Source of the DNA: Enterobacter mori
GTDB lineage: Bacteria; Pseudomonadota; Gammaproteobacteria; Enterobacterales; Enterobacteriaceae
Assembly (NCBI RefSeq): GCF_025244905.1
Contig: NZ_CP104285.1
Span: forward strand, 2,852,001-2,916,000
DNA: 64,000 nucleotides
Direction of reading: 5' to 3'
The position numbers and the translations under genes were made by a program. Below, in pieces: positions 9,774-19,191 of this stretch (the stretch's first letter is position 1; each line of letters starts with the position of its first letter). The notes beneath the pieces are model-generated. The model made no database searches and was not told where the DNA came from. It saw only the letters and a program-made list of their open reading frames with translations.

Positions 9774-10688
9774 ATGCGTTTCCGGCAACTATTACCGCTC
9801 ATTGGAGCACTTTTTTCGCTGTATATCATCTGGGGATCCACCTATTTTGTCATTCGAATCGGTGTGGAAAGCTGGCCCCCGTTGATGATGGCAGGGATCC
9901 GCTTCTTCTCTGCGGGCGTATTGTTGATAACGTTTTTGCTGCTGCGCGGCCACAAGCTTCCCCCACTCCGCCCGCTGCTCAACGCGGCCCTGATTGGCTT
10001 TCTGTTGCTGGCCGTTGGGAATGGTGCCGTGACCGTGGCGGAGCACCAGAATGTACCGTCCGGGATAGCCGCCGTGGTGGTGGCCACCGTCCCGCTGTTT
10101 ACCCTCTGCTTTAGCCGCCTGTTCGGTATCCGCACCCGCAAGCTGGAATGGCTGGGGATCGGCATCGGGCTTGCGGGGATCATCCTGCTCAACAGCGGTG
10201 GCAACCTGAGCGGAAATCCATGGGGTGCGCTGCTGATCATGGTTGGCTCCATGAGCTGGGCGTTTGGCTCCGTCTACGGTTCGCGAATTGAACTGCCGTC
10301 CGGCATGATGGCAGGCGCGATTGAGATGCTCGCCGCGGGTATCGTGCTGCTGATTGCCTCGACGCTGATGGGCGAGAAACTGACAACGATGCCGGACCTG
10401 TCTGGCTTCCTGGCCGTGGGGTATCTGGCACTCTTTGGCTCCATTATTGCCATTAACGCCTATATGTTCCTGATCCGCAATGTCTCCCCGGCCGTCGCCA
10501 CCAGCTACGCATACGTGAACCCGGTAGTCGCCGTGCTTCTCGGTACCGGTTTTGCGGGAGAAGTGTTATCTACGGTTGAATGGCTGGCGCTGGGTGTGAT
10601 TGTTTTTGCGGTGGTGCTGGTGACATTGGGCAAATATTTGCTGCCTGCGAAACCGGTCGTCACGCCGTGCGAGGTGGAGAAACCTTAA
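9774..10688 (+). CDS. yedA: EamA-family drug/metabolite transporter YedA
   Basis: Inner-membrane transporter of 304 residues with ten hydrophobic segments in two EamA repeats. Conserved signatures include IIWGSTYFVIRIG near the N-terminus, GSMSWAFGSVY and SYAYVNPVVAVLLG in the second half. The substrate is unknown; some family members export amino acids or drugs. The 3' end overlaps vsr by 29 bases in convergent orientation. Confidence 0.93.
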   Translation: MRFRQLLPLIGALFSLYIIWGSTYFVIRIGVESWPPLMMAGIRFFSAGVLLITFLLLRGHKLPPLRPLLNAALIGFLLLAVGNGAVTVAEHQNVPSGIAAVVVATVPLFTLCFSRLFGIRTRKLEWLGIGIGLAGIILLNSGGNLSGNPWGALLIMVGSMSWAFGSVYGSRIELPSGMMAGAIEMLAAGIVLLIASTLMGEKLTTMPDLSGFLAVGYLALFGSIIAINAYMFLIRNVSPAVATSYAYVNPVVAVLLGTGFAGEVLSTVEWLALGVIVFAVVLVTLGKYLLPAKPVVTPCEVEKP

Positions 10689-11142
10689 TCCCCTGCGTAT
10701 CGATCTGCGCGGCCTCAGCGCCGCCGCAGATCCACTCTTCCAGCCGCTCTGTCAGGTCCAGATCGCTCAATTTTAGCCTGCCGCGCAGGGCGCACTCCCA
10801 CACCACTAATACCCGCCAGCCCTGAGAAAGAAGCGTCGCCATATCGCGTTTATCCCGTTCTACATTCTTGCCTATCTTCTCCAGCCAGAAATCGGTTCGC
10901 GTTGCGGGAACCTTGAACAGGTAGCAGTTGTGATGGTGCCAGAAACAGCCGTGGGTAAAGATAATGCACTGCCAGGCGTCGAGGATGAAATCGGGACGCC
11001 CGGCGAGCGCGGCATCCTGGACGCGAAAATCAAAACCGGCCTGCGTCAGTAATCCCGCCAGCCGTTTTTCAATGGCTGTATCACGCGTGCCGATGGCACG
11101 CATGTTTTTACTGCGCGTCGCTTTATTGTGTACGTCCGTCAT
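10660..11142 (-). CDS. vsr: Very short patch repair endonuclease Vsr
   Basis: Nicks 5' of the T in T:G mismatches that arise when Dcm-methylated cytosine deaminates. The protein is 160 residues. The catalytic set is visible: D51 in GRPDF and H64 and H69 in [10 protein letters not shown], which also carries zinc-ligand residues. ATG at 11142 is chosen by homology ([17 protein letters not shown]); the frame extends upstream inside dcm. It overlaps the end of dcm by 20 bases, the usual coupled arrangement. Confidence 0.97.
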   Translation of the reverse strand: MTDVHNKATRSKNMRAIGTRDTAIEKRLAGLLTQAGFDFRVQDAALAGRPDFILDAWQCIIFTHGCFWHHHNCYLFKVPATRTDFWLEKIGKNVERDKRDMATLLSQGWRVLVVWECALRGRLKLSDLDLTERLEEWICGGAEAAQIDTQGIKVSPPRTA

Positions 11143-12556
11143 TGACGGCCTCGCTCTGACGCAGCGCCACAGCCTGTTTAATGCGTGAGGCCAGCAGTTT
11201 TGCCACCGCCGCAAACACGGGCACCACCACCGAGTTACCGAACTGGCGGTAAGCCTGGGTATCTGACACCGGGATACGGAAACTGTAACCCTGCGGCGAC
11301 TCAAACCCCATCAGCCGCGCACACTCACGCGGGGTTAAGCGACGTGGGCGGTGGCGTTGATTCTGCGGATCGTCAAAGTCTTTTTCACCCAGCGCTTTAT
11401 CCCAGCCTCTGTCGATAAGGATCTCTGCACCATCTTTGTAATAACGCGCCGACAAGGTACGGGTCACGCTGTCTGGATTCGTTGGGTTCACCATGCCAAA
11501 ACCGAACCCATTGCCTTTGGCCTGGTGCTTTTTGGCATAACGGTAGAGGTATTTCCACAGTACCGGCGTCAGGATAAATTTGGCGTCAACGGCGGGCTCC
11601 AGCAGATCGGCCACGCTCGGTCGGCGCGCCGGATATAGCGACGGGATATCCCGCAGGGTGAAATCCCCTTTCAGATTGAGGTCCCGGCGGAAACCTACCA
11701 GCACGATACGTTCGCGATGCTGCGGCAGGAAATATTTACCGTCGATGATTTTCGGATCGTCTGCGCCCATGTCCTGCGCATCGGCCACGTCGTAGCCCAG
11801 TTCATCCAGCGTTTGCATAATGATACGGAAGGTTTTCCCGCCATCATGGCTTTTTAAGTTTTTGACGTTTTCCAGCACAAAAATAGCCGGACGACGGGCA
11901 TCAATAATTCGGACCACGTCAAAAAACAGCGTGCCCTGGGTATCACAGGCAAACCCGTGGGCGCGTCCCAGGGCATTTTTTTTCGACACCCCGGCGAGCG
12001 AAAAAGGCTGGCACGGGAAGCCTGCCAACAGCACGTCGTGCTCAGGAACGGTTTGCCGAATATGCTCTGCGGCCTCTTCATCGCTGACGCCGCTTTTGTG
12101 GCTTAGGGTCACATCGCGGATGTCAGCGTTGAAATGGTGTTCATCAGGATCGCAATACCAGTTGGCCTTATAGGTACGCACCGCGTGTTTATTCCACTCG
12201 CTGGTAAACACGCACTGTCCGCCAATGGCTTCAAAACCGTGGCGGATGCCGCCAATACCGGCGAACAGATCGATAAAGCGGAACGCATAGTCTGGATGCG
12301 CGGCGGGAGGACGCGGCAGCAGATTTTGCAGATAACGGAACTCGCCGTCGCTCATGCGGAGCCCTGCCCTGTCGCTTATCAGCAGCCTTTTGAGTATTGC
12401 CGGACTCCAGTGACTCTCGCCGTGGGCCGCCAGCTGGTTGGCGAGGGTCTTAACATCATAGATATCCAGCAACTGCCGCAGTAATGCCTGCACGGCTGCC
12501 GTTGATTTTTCAGCCTGCGCTGGCGCGGGCTCAATCACTGATCGTATTTCCTGCAT
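11123..12556 (-). CDS. dcm: DNA cytosine methyltransferase Dcm
   Basis: C5-cytosine methyltransferase; E. coli Dcm modifies the inner C of CCWGG. The protein is 477 residues. Visible motifs are SAM-binding motif I ([10 protein letters not shown], residues 94-103), catalytic motif IV with C182 in [14 protein letters not shown] (motif VI) and the C-terminal GNSVVVPV (motif X). The N-terminal extension is typical of Dcm. The specificity is inferred from family and from the adjacent vsr. Confidence 0.97.
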   Translation of the reverse strand: MQEIRSVIEPAPAQAEKSTAAVQALLRQLLDIYDVKTLANQLAAHGESHWSPAILKRLLISDRAGLRMSDGEFRYLQNLLPRPPAAHPDYAFRFIDLFAGIGGIRHGFEAIGGQCVFTSEWNKHAVRTYKANWYCDPDEHHFNADIRDVTLSHKSGVSDEEAAEHIRQTVPEHDVLLAGFPCQPFSLAGVSKKNALGRAHGFACDTQGTLFFDVVRIIDARRPAIFVLENVKNLKSHDGGKTFRIIMQTLDELGYDVADAQDMGADDPKIIDGKYFLPQHRERIVLVGFRRDLNLKGDFTLRDIPSLYPARRPSVADLLEPAVDAKFILTPVLWKYLYRYAKKHQAKGNGFGFGMVNPTNPDSVTRTLSARYYKDGAEILIDRGWDKALGEKDFDDPQNQRHRPRRLTPRECARLMGFESPQGYSFRIPVSDTQAYRQFGNSVVVPVFAAVAKLLASRIKQAVALRQSEAVNDGRTQ

Positions 12557-12599
12557 TCTCTTAACCGGGCAATAAAGACTGGAGACAGATTACCACAGT

Positions 12600-13304
12600 T
12601 TACCGGCTCACACTCCGACGGAAGCGGCTCAATACCTGGCCATCCAGCCCCAGGCAGTCGCCCTGCAGTTCAGCGCTCAGCTTCGCCATAAACTGGATTA
12701 GAAAATCAGCGTTATGTCGGGCAAGCTCACGCCCCACTTCGGTTTGCATCGTCTCAGGCAGGCGCAGCAGCTTCGTCTGGAAGTGATCGAGGGCGAAGGC
12801 TTTGTCGTCGACATCACGGGAATTCGCAAACGGATCGCGCGCATCAAACAGTGCGACACCCAGCGCACCGGATACGGCAAAAACGCGCGCCAGACCGATA
12901 GCGCCTAAGGCTTCCAGCCGGTCGGCATCCTGGACGATTTTGGCCTCGGGACTTTGTGGCGCAATCCCGGCGCTGAAGCTGTGCGCTTCAATGGCGTGTT
13001 CCACCGCGGCATACCTGTCTGGCGGAAAGTCCGGGAAATCGCGCTGCAAAATATCATGCGTTTTACGCGCCGCCAGCCGTGAGGACTGGCTGCGTTCGGG
13101 ATGATTTTTCGGCATGCTGACAATGTCGTGAAAGTAGCAGGCAGCCATTACCACCAGCGGGTCAGCGTTGTAATGAGGCATTATTTTCTGCGCCGTCATC
13201 CAGACGCGACGAAAGTGTGAAATATCATGCGCAGTGTCGTCGGAAGCGTGATGTCCATCAAGCCAGGATTCGAAGCGCTGTTGCCACTGAGTGAGTTCCA
13301 TCAT
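12600..13304 (-). CDS. yedJ: HD-domain phosphohydrolase YedJ
   Basis: Protein of 234 residues, metal-dependent HD superfamily. The HD ligands are visible in [10 protein letters not shown] and ACYFHDIV, followed by an invariant HSFSAG and [10 protein letters not shown] helix. The substrate is not established. It lies 43 bases upstream of dcm on the same strand, as in E. coli. Confidence 0.93.
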   Translation of the reverse strand: MMELTQWQQRFESWLDGHHASDDTAHDISHFRRVWMTAQKIMPHYNADPLVVMAACYFHDIVSMPKNHPERSQSSRLAARKTHDILQRDFPDFPPDRYAAVEHAIEAHSFSAGIAPQSPEAKIVQDADRLEALGAIGLARVFAVSGALGVALFDARDPFANSRDVDDKAFALDHFQTKLLRLPETMQTEVGRELARHNADFLIQFMAKLSAELQGDCLGLDGQVLSRFRRSVSR

Positions 13305-13586
13305 CCTTTTCTGTTACGAAAAATGAGGGTGAATTATAACATAGTCAAATTTAATTAATTGAAAAATAGACGCACGAAATACTTAATAATAATTACCCAC
13401 TATATTTTCAATCAATTAATTCACATGAAAAATAAAGAGATTGTTAGAAATAATTTGCAATATTTTTACCAATTTAATTACATTTATTTTTGAACCAAAT
13501 TACCCAGCCATAGAATAGTATCAAATACGTAATTACGGAGGGTGATTACATATATTCATGTAAATTATTTTTAAAGGGAATATATA
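13305..13586 (+). promoter_or_regulatory. AT-rich porin upstream region
   Basis: Strongly AT-rich 282 bases before the porin gene. TTACATTTATTTTTGAACCA (about 13479-13498) resembles the OmpR-binding F boxes of ompF/ompC, which would fit osmoregulation, but this is by eye only. A ribosome site (AAAGGGAA) precedes the ATG. No other gene is seen. Confidence 0.4.
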
Positions 13587-14774
13587 ATGAAAAGAAAAGT
13601 TCTGGCAATTCTTGTACCCGCATTATTAATGGCTGGCGCAGCAAATGCAGCTGAGATGTACAACAAAGATGGCAACAAAGTCGACCTGTACGGTAAAGTC
13701 GATGCCCGTCATACCTTCTCAGATAACGCGGGCGACGACGGCGATGAAACCTATGTGCAGATTGGTTTCAAGGGCGAAACACAGATTACCAACGACCTGA
13801 CGGGTTATGGCCAGTGGGAATATAAAACCTACGCTAACGATACCGAAGGTGCGGGTGATACCTCTTTTAACCGTCTGGCCTACGCGGGCCTGAAATACGC
13901 TGATTTCGGTTCCTTTGATTATGGCCGTAATTACGGCGTCGTGTATGACGTTGAAGCCTGGACCGATATGCTGCCAGTATTTGGTGGCGATTCCTATACC
14001 TGGACTGACAACTATATGGTTGGCCGTACTAATGGTGTGGCGACCTATCGTAATAATGATTTCTTCGGTCTGGTTGATGGTCTGAATTTTGCGCTGCAGT
14101 ATCAGGGCAATAATGAAGGCGGTCCACACGAAGATCAAAACGGTAATAATATCGACGTTCAGGAAGGCACTAAAAACGGTCACGACGACGTGCGCTTCCA
14201 GAACGGTGACGGCTTCGGCATGTCCACCACCTATGATTTCGGTTTCGGTCTGACGCTGGGTGCAGCCTACTCTTCCTCTGACCGTACCAACGAGCAGGTT
14301 GCCTATGGCGCAGGCAGTTACAACCGCTTCAGCAAATACGCAGGGGGTGACCGCGCAGAAGCCTGGACCGTTGGCGCGAAATATGATGCTGAAGGCGTCT
14401 ACCTGGCGATGATGTATGCGGAAACCCGCAACATGACCCCATACGGTAATGACGGCATTGCTAATAAAACTCAGAACTTTGAAGCCGTAGCACAGTATCA
14501 GTTCGACTTCGGCCTGCGTCCATCCCTGGCATGGGTATACTCTAAGGGCGTTGATCTGGGTGGCAACGACTATCACCCAGGCAATGGGTATGACTATGTG
14601 GATCAGGACCTGGTTAACTACATTGACCTGGGTATGACCTACAGCTTCAACAAGAACTTCTCCACCTATGTCGATTATAAAATCAACCTGCTGGACGAAG
14701 ATGACGCGTTCTACAACGACAACGGCATCGCGACCGACGACATCGTTGGCGTAGGCATGACCTACCAGTTCTAA
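13587..14774 (+). CDS. General porin, OmpC/OmpF/OmpS superfamily
   Basis: Trimeric 16-strand outer-membrane beta-barrel for passive diffusion of small hydrophilic solutes. The protein is 395 residues. The signal peptide ends ANA at residue 21; the mature start [16 protein letters not shown] and terminal aromatic (GMTYQF) are typical. The position after yedJ matches E. coli yedS/Salmonella ompS-type loci. The L3 constriction loop reads DMLPVFGGD (D127, V131) where classical porins have PEFGG, so one pore-lining acid is replaced by valine. A terminator follows. It is not assigned to a named porin. Confidence 0.93.
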   Translation: MKRKVLAILVPALLMAGAANAAEMYNKDGNKVDLYGKVDARHTFSDNAGDDGDETYVQIGFKGETQITNDLTGYGQWEYKTYANDTEGAGDTSFNRLAYAGLKYADFGSFDYGRNYGVVYDVEAWTDMLPVFGGDSYTWTDNYMVGRTNGVATYRNNDFFGLVDGLNFALQYQGNNEGGPHEDQNGNNIDVQEGTKNGHDDVRFQNGDGFGMSTTYDFGFGLTLGAAYSSSDRTNEQVAYGAGSYNRFSKYAGGDRAEAWTVGAKYDAEGVYLAMMYAETRNMTPYGNDGIANKTQNFEAVAQYQFDFGLRPSLAWVYSKGVDLGGNDYHPGNGYDYVDQDLVNYIDLGMTYSFNKNFSTYVDYKINLLDEDDAFYNDNGIATDDIVGVGMTYQF

Positions 14775-14789
14775 CCTCCAAAAATACTC

Positions 14790-14814
14790 AAGCCCGCATT
14801 CGCGGGCTTTTTTT
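14790..14814 (+). terminator. Terminator after porin gene
   Basis: AAGCCCGC-ATTC-GCGGGCTT followed by a run of T; a strong Rho-independent terminator 16 bases past the stop codon. Confidence 0.9.
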
Positions 14815-14830
14815 ATGCAACGGTGAAATG

Positions 14831-15694
14831 TTATGGCGCTTCCTGCAACGCCACGCGAATAAACCCGTTATTCTGCGCCAGCAGTTCATGCGCCTTCCAG
14901 GCATCCAGCCCTGTCAGTACCATCAACACCGCCGTTTTGCAGTTATGGTTACAGCTCTCGAGCGCCGCCTTCGCTTCAGTCCGGGTGCATCCGCCCGCTT
15001 CCATCACTATCGCGATTTGCCGTTCAGACCATTTGGTGCTGGTTGCCTCCAGATCCACACGCAGGTTGCTGTAGACTCGCCCGGTCCTCACCGCCAGCCC
15101 TGTGGTCACCATATTGAGGATCATTTTTTGCGCGATCCCCGCTTTGGCATTGGCGTATCCCGCCACCACATCAGGCCCCAGTTCAGGCGCAATCACCCTA
15201 CTCGCTAGCTGTGCCGCCTCACTTTGCGCATCACCTGTAATCACCGCGACCGGTGAACCCAGCGACCATGCATGTCGCATGGCTCCCCATACCCACGGCG
15301 TTTTTCCGCTGACGGTCACCGCCAGCATCATGTCGTGCTCGCCAAAGTTAAGCGCCTGCAGGTCGGCGACGCCGCGCTCGTAGCTTGCCGCATCACCGTC
15401 CGTCGTAATGGCGATAACGGGATGTTTACCCGGCGCATACTCATCAGCCGCCTGCCTTGCGATACGTCCTGAGGGCCCCGCGCCAACGAGCGCCAGCCGC
15501 CCGCCATGACTGAGCGTAGCCGCAGCGTTATCCACCACGTGCGCAATCGTTGTTAAGAAAGGGGTAATAGCAGAAGAGATTTGTGCATCATCCTGGTGAA
15601 TGACGTTCAGCATATCCAGCGTGGACAATCTGTCGATATTCATCGTGCTGGCGTGCCGTCTTTCCTTGACCGAACCGGTAAGCATAATGCTCAT
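14831..15694 (-). CDS. Diverged MurQ-like SIS-domain protein
   Basis: Resembles N-acetylmuramic acid 6-phosphate etherase (MurQ) along its 287 residues: IDRLSTLDMLN at the start, the SIS phosphosugar motif GAGPSGR (71-77), SGKTPWVWG, KAGIAQKMILNM and a C-terminal helical domain with NCKTAVLMVL. Aligned to E. coli MurQ, catalytic Glu83 is kept (E85), but the stretch to the second catalytic Glu114 is about 14 residues shorter and the aligned position is Ala102 (TTDGDAAS versus AVEGAEDS). Activity may be altered or lost. No murP or murR is adjacent. AGGAGG lies 6 bases before the ATG at 15694. It is divergent from the dcuS-like gene. Confidence 0.8.
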   Translation of the reverse strand: MSIMLTGSVKERRHASTMNIDRLSTLDMLNVIHQDDAQISSAITPFLTTIAHVVDNAAATLSHGGRLALVGAGPSGRIARQAADEYAPGKHPVIAITTDGDAASYERGVADLQALNFGEHDMMLAVTVSGKTPWVWGAMRHAWSLGSPVAVITGDAQSEAAQLASRVIAPELGPDVVAGYANAKAGIAQKMILNMVTTGLAVRTGRVYSNLRVDLEATSTKWSERQIAIVMEAGGCTRTEAKAALESCNHNCKTAVLMVLTGLDAWKAHELLAQNNGFIRVALQEAP

Positions 15695-15857
15695 AAACAG
15701 CCTCCTTATTATGAGTACCCACACACTATAAAGCGTTTTATATAGGTCACATGAGAGGAGGGTCACGAAAAGAGGACCAAACGCATGCTTTTACATGGCT
15801 TTAAGAAAAGCGCGTCATCAGCGATAATTACCTCTTTATAATCATCGCGGAGTGTTG

Positions 15858-17474
15858 ATGAGCGATTTGCAGCCCTTCCCCCTGACGCGCAAGCGCCCTA
15901 TGAAACTGAACACCCTCGTCACGTTGATGGTGTGCGCGATTATCGGTTCCGTGCTGCTGGTGGTCTTTGCGCTCTATTCAGTGCAAATCACCCGTGCGAC
16001 CCGCGATGATGTCAAAGACACCGCGCTCGGCATTGCTCGCACCCTTGCGGACAGCCCTGAAGTCAAACGCGGCCTGATGCAGGCGCCCCAGGCGGATATT
16101 ATTCAGCCCCTCGCCCAGGCGGTGACAAAGCGTAACGATCTGCTGTTTACGGTGGTCACTGACATGCGCGGGATCCGCTACTCTCACCCGAACGAAGCGC
16201 TGCTGGGGCTACATTTTATCGGCGACGATTTAACACCTGCGCTGGAAGGTAAAGAGAATGTCTCCGTCAACCGAGGCGCGCTCGCCGAAGCGCTGCGCGT
16301 TTTTACGCCCGTCTATGACGCGCAGCAAGAGCAAATCGGCGTGGTGGTGGTAGGCATCTCCCTCAATAAAGTTGAAGAGCAAATCACCCGCGGGCGACTT
16401 AACGCCCTCTGGACCGTGTTATTCAGCATATTAATGAGCTCGCTGGCGATCTGGGGTCTGGTCCGCGTGCTCAAACGCATCCTGTTTGGGCTGGAGCCGT
16501 ACGAGATTTCCGCGCTGTTTGAACAACGTCAGGCGATGCTGCAGTCGCTCCGGGAAGGCGTTCTGGCGGTAGATATTCACGGGCGCGTGACGATGATTAA
16601 CCACACTGCCAGAGAGATTTTGCTCCTGCCGTCGGGTAAGCAGACTGAAAACGCCAGCGAACCGCTGCTGGCGAGCCTGCGCGAAGTGTCAAAAAGCGGG
16701 ATTGCGCGTCAGGATCAGGAGATCAGCTGCAACGGACGGTTATTGCTCTGTAACATGGTGCCCGTTAAAAGCCAGAATCGGGTGATCGGGGCGATCAGCA
16801 CCTTCCGCGATAAAACGGAAATTAGCCAGCTGATGCAGCGAATCGATGGGATGGTCAACTACGTCGATGCCCTGCGCGCCCACACTCATGAATTTATGAA
16901 TAAACTGCACGTGATCCTTGGCCTGCTGAATATTAAGCGCTATGACAAACTGGAGGAGTACATTCTCCAGACGGCGCATAATTACCAGATGGACATTGGC
17001 ACCATCCAGAGCAAAGTCAAATCACCGGTTATCGCAGGCTTTTTGCTGGGTAAAATTCAGCGAGCCAAAGAAGCAGGCATCACGCTCACGCTGGCAGATG
17101 AGTGCCAGATACCGGATACCGCGAATGAAGAGCAGGTTGCGGTGCTGGTCACCGTGCTCGGTAACTTAATTGAAAATGCACTGGATGCAATGGAAGGCCA
17201 GCCAGAAGGCGAAATCACTCTGCTGTTACACTATCAAAATGGCTGGCTCAGCTGCGAAGTCAGCGACGATGGCCCCGGTATCAATCCGGTTCAGCTGGAG
17301 GCTATTTTTACAAAGGGCTTCTCAACGAAAGGTGAAAATCGGGGCGTTGGGCTGTTCCTTGCACGTCAGCAAATCCAGAATCTGGGCGGCGATATCACCG
17401 TCGAATCTGAGCCTGGCGTATTTACCCAATTTTTTGTTCACATCCCCTGGGATAGCGAGAGGAATATCGCGTGA
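15858..17474 (+). CDS. dcuS: DcuS-type C4-dicarboxylate sensor kinase
   Basis: Membrane histidine kinase of the CitA/DcuS family, 538 residues, very like E. coli DcuS: TM1 (about 21-41), periplasmic PASp, TM2 (about 184-206), cytoplasmic PAS, then DHp and ATPase domains. The dicarboxylate-contact residues of E. coli DcuS fall at the same numbers: R107 and H110 in RYSHP, R147 and F149 in LRVFTP. The phosphoacceptor is H344 in THEFMNKLHVILGLL. ATG at 15858 has GGAG 5 bases upstream. The dcuR-like gene overlaps by 4 bases. Its neighbours are fumarate-metabolism genes rather than dcuB/fumB, so it is probably a paralogue dedicated to this cluster. Confidence 0.88.
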   Translation: MSDLQPFPLTRKRPMKLNTLVTLMVCAIIGSVLLVVFALYSVQITRATRDDVKDTALGIARTLADSPEVKRGLMQAPQADIIQPLAQAVTKRNDLLFTVVTDMRGIRYSHPNEALLGLHFIGDDLTPALEGKENVSVNRGALAEALRVFTPVYDAQQEQIGVVVVGISLNKVEEQITRGRLNALWTVLFSILMSSLAIWGLVRVLKRILFGLEPYEISALFEQRQAMLQSLREGVLAVDIHGRVTMINHTAREILLLPSGKQTENASEPLLASLREVSKSGIARQDQEISCNGRLLLCNMVPVKSQNRVIGAISTFRDKTEISQLMQRIDGMVNYVDALRAHTHEFMNKLHVILGLLNIKRYDKLEEYILQTAHNYQMDIGTIQSKVKSPVIAGFLLGKIQRAKEAGITLTLADECQIPDTANEEQVAVLVTVLGNLIENALDAMEGQPEGEITLLLHYQNGWLSCEVSDDGPGINPVQLEAIFTKGFSTKGENRGVGLFLARQQIQNLGGDITVESEPGVFTQFFVHIPWDSERNIA

Positions 17475-18190
17475 TAAATGTATTAATTGTCGATGATGAT
17501 GCCATGGTAGCCGACCTCAACCGTCTGTACGTTAACCGTGTTGAAGGCTTTAGCTGCAGCGGCGTCGCCTCCACGCTCAACCAGGCCGAGGCCATGATCA
17601 ATAACCCGAACCAGCCCGTCGATCTGGTGCTGCTGGATGTCTACATGCAGCAGGATAACGGGCTCGATCTCCTGCCGATCATCCGTGCGTCAGGCCGCCC
17701 GATTGATGTGATTATGATCTCGTCAGCGTCTGATGCGAACACTATCCAGACCTCCATGCATTACGGCGTAGTGGATTACCTGATCAAACCGTTCCAGTTC
17801 CCGCGTTTTGAAGAGGCGCTTAACGGCTGGAAGGCAAAGCGCAGCCTGATGGGGTCCCACCAGTATTATGAGCAGGCAGACGTGGACAGACTGATCCACG
17901 GCGGTGCGCCGGAACTCGCCGACAGTAAAAAATTGCCGAAAGGGTTAACGCCGCAAACGCTGCGCACGATCTGCCAGTGGATCGACGCGCACCCGGAGAT
18001 GGAGTTTTCCACCGATGACCTGGCGAACGCGGTCAATATTTCGCGGGTGTCTTGCCGTAAGTATTTAATCTGGCTGGCGCAAATCAACATTCTGTTCACC
18101 AGCATTCACTACGGCGCGACCGGGCGTCCGGTGTATCGCTACCGGCTGCAGCCGGAGCAAACGGGGTTACTCAAACAGTATTGTCAGTAA
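17471..18190 (+). CDS. dcuR: DcuR-type response regulator
   Basis: CitB/DcuR-family response regulator of 239 residues, the exact length of E. coli DcuR. The receiver domain has D8, D9 and phosphoacceptor D56 (LVLLDVYM) with the conserved Lys in DYLIKPF. The C-terminal helix-turn-helix contains FSTDDLANAVNISRVSCRKYL. It starts with GTG at 17471, overlapping the kinase stop. Likely targets are the reductase and transporter genes downstream, by analogy with DcuR control of dcuB and frd. The end overlaps apbE by 20 bases in convergent orientation. Confidence 0.9.
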   Translation: MINVLIVDDDAMVADLNRLYVNRVEGFSCSGVASTLNQAEAMINNPNQPVDLVLLDVYMQQDNGLDLLPIIRASGRPIDVIMISSASDANTIQTSMHYGVVDYLIKPFQFPRFEEALNGWKAKRSLMGSHQYYEQADVDRLIHGGAPELADSKKLPKGLTPQTLRTICQWIDAHPEMEFSTDDLANAVNISRVSCRKYLIWLAQINILFTSIHYGATGRPVYRYRLQPEQTGLLKQYCQ

Positions 18191-19133
18191 CGCGATAGCC
18201 TTTATCCAGCAGCGTGAAGCGGAAGTGGTGCATCGAGGAGATCACCACTTCTTTTGTTTTGGTCACAAAAATCGCTTCGATATCAGGACGAGCGCGCAGC
18301 GCAGCGCAGCCCTTTTCAACGCCCATGCCGTACATCAGCGTGGTCCAGATATCGCCATCGATGGAATCTTTCGACACGATGGTGACGCTGTCCAGCTCGT
18401 TGTCCAGCGGATACCCGGTACGCGGGTTGAGGATATGGTGATAGCGCCTGCCATTTTGTTCGAAGTAGCGCTCGTAAGTTCCCGAGGTCACGACGGATCG
18501 GTTCTCGACCGCCATAGCGCCAATCAGCGCATCACCGGCGAACGGTTTTTTTAACCCGACGCTCCAGCCCCCTTCCGGTGAGCCTAAGGTCTGGATGTTT
18601 CCGCCGAGATTAATCAGCCCCAGATCGGCGCCCTCTTTGTGCAGATAATCCCGTACCCTGTCGGCAATATAGCCTTTCGCAATGGCCCCCAGGTCAATCT
18701 CCATTCCCGCTCTCACCAGAAAGACGCTGCTGTTCGCTTCATTCAGCACCACATCCGCAGGATCGGTTATGCCCAGCAGTGCCGTAATTTCATCAGCAGG
18801 CGGAACGCTATCGCCGCGAAAGCCAATTTTCCAGCGTTTCACCAGCGGGCCGATGGCCAGGTTAAACGCGCTGTCTTTAAGCACGCTTGCCGCTTTCGCA
18901 CAGCGAATCAGCTCAAACACCGGACGGCTGACGGCAACCGGATGCTGACCGGCCGCATGGTTGATATCCATCACCTGCGAATGCGCACGGTTAACGGTAA
19001 GCAGATCTTCGTACTGTTTGATCAGGCGAAACACGCGGGACGCGAGGGCTTCGTCATGGGAAAAGAGTTTGAGGAGGATGGGCGATCCCATCAGGACGGC
19101 GGAGTAGCTGTAAACGCGATGGTCATCAGGCAT
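18171..19133 (-). CDS. apbE: ApbE-family FMN transferase, cytoplasmic type
   Basis: FAD:protein FMN transferase that attaches FMN through a phosphoester bond to Thr/Ser of FMN-bind domains. The protein is 320 residues with ApbE motifs IDLGAIAKGYIADRV, LINLGGNIQTLG, HHILNPRTGYP and DIWTTLMYGMG. ATG at 19133 is preceded by GAGGA; there is no signal peptide or lipobox, unlike periplasmic ApbE. It sits directly downstream of the fumarate reductase gene, whose protein carries a flavinylation motif, so that protein is the expected substrate. Confidence 0.92.
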   Translation of the reverse strand: MPDDHRVYSYSAVLMGSPILLKLFSHDEALASRVFRLIKQYEDLLTVNRAHSQVMDINHAAGQHPVAVSRPVFELIRCAKAASVLKDSAFNLAIGPLVKRWKIGFRGDSVPPADEITALLGITDPADVVLNEANSSVFLVRAGMEIDLGAIAKGYIADRVRDYLHKEGADLGLINLGGNIQTLGSPEGGWSVGLKKPFAGDALIGAMAVENRSVVTSGTYERYFEQNGRRYHHILNPRTGYPLDNELDSVTIVSKDSIDGDIWTTLMYGMGVEKGCAALRARPDIEAIFVTKTKEVVISSMHHFRFTLLDKGYRVTDNTV

Positions 19134-19154
19134 AGCATGAGTCCTCAGATGTAG

Positions 19155-19180
19155 CCCCGGCAAGCACCGCGCCGCCGGGG
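19155..19180. repeat. REP-type palindrome between reductase and apbE
   Basis: CCCCGGC (19155-19161) pairs with GCCGGGG (19174-19180) around an imperfect GC-rich loop. The form is that of enterobacterial REP units. It lies in the 58-base gap between two genes of one operon and could affect the relative expression or mRNA stability of the two genes. Confidence 0.65.
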
Positions 19181-19191
19181 AAACAGGAGCC

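Noticed and set aside
15700..15850. CRP site between the murQ-like and dcuS-like genes
   Set aside because: Only one TGTGA half-site is visible (within CATGTGACCT on the minus strand); the second half is absent.
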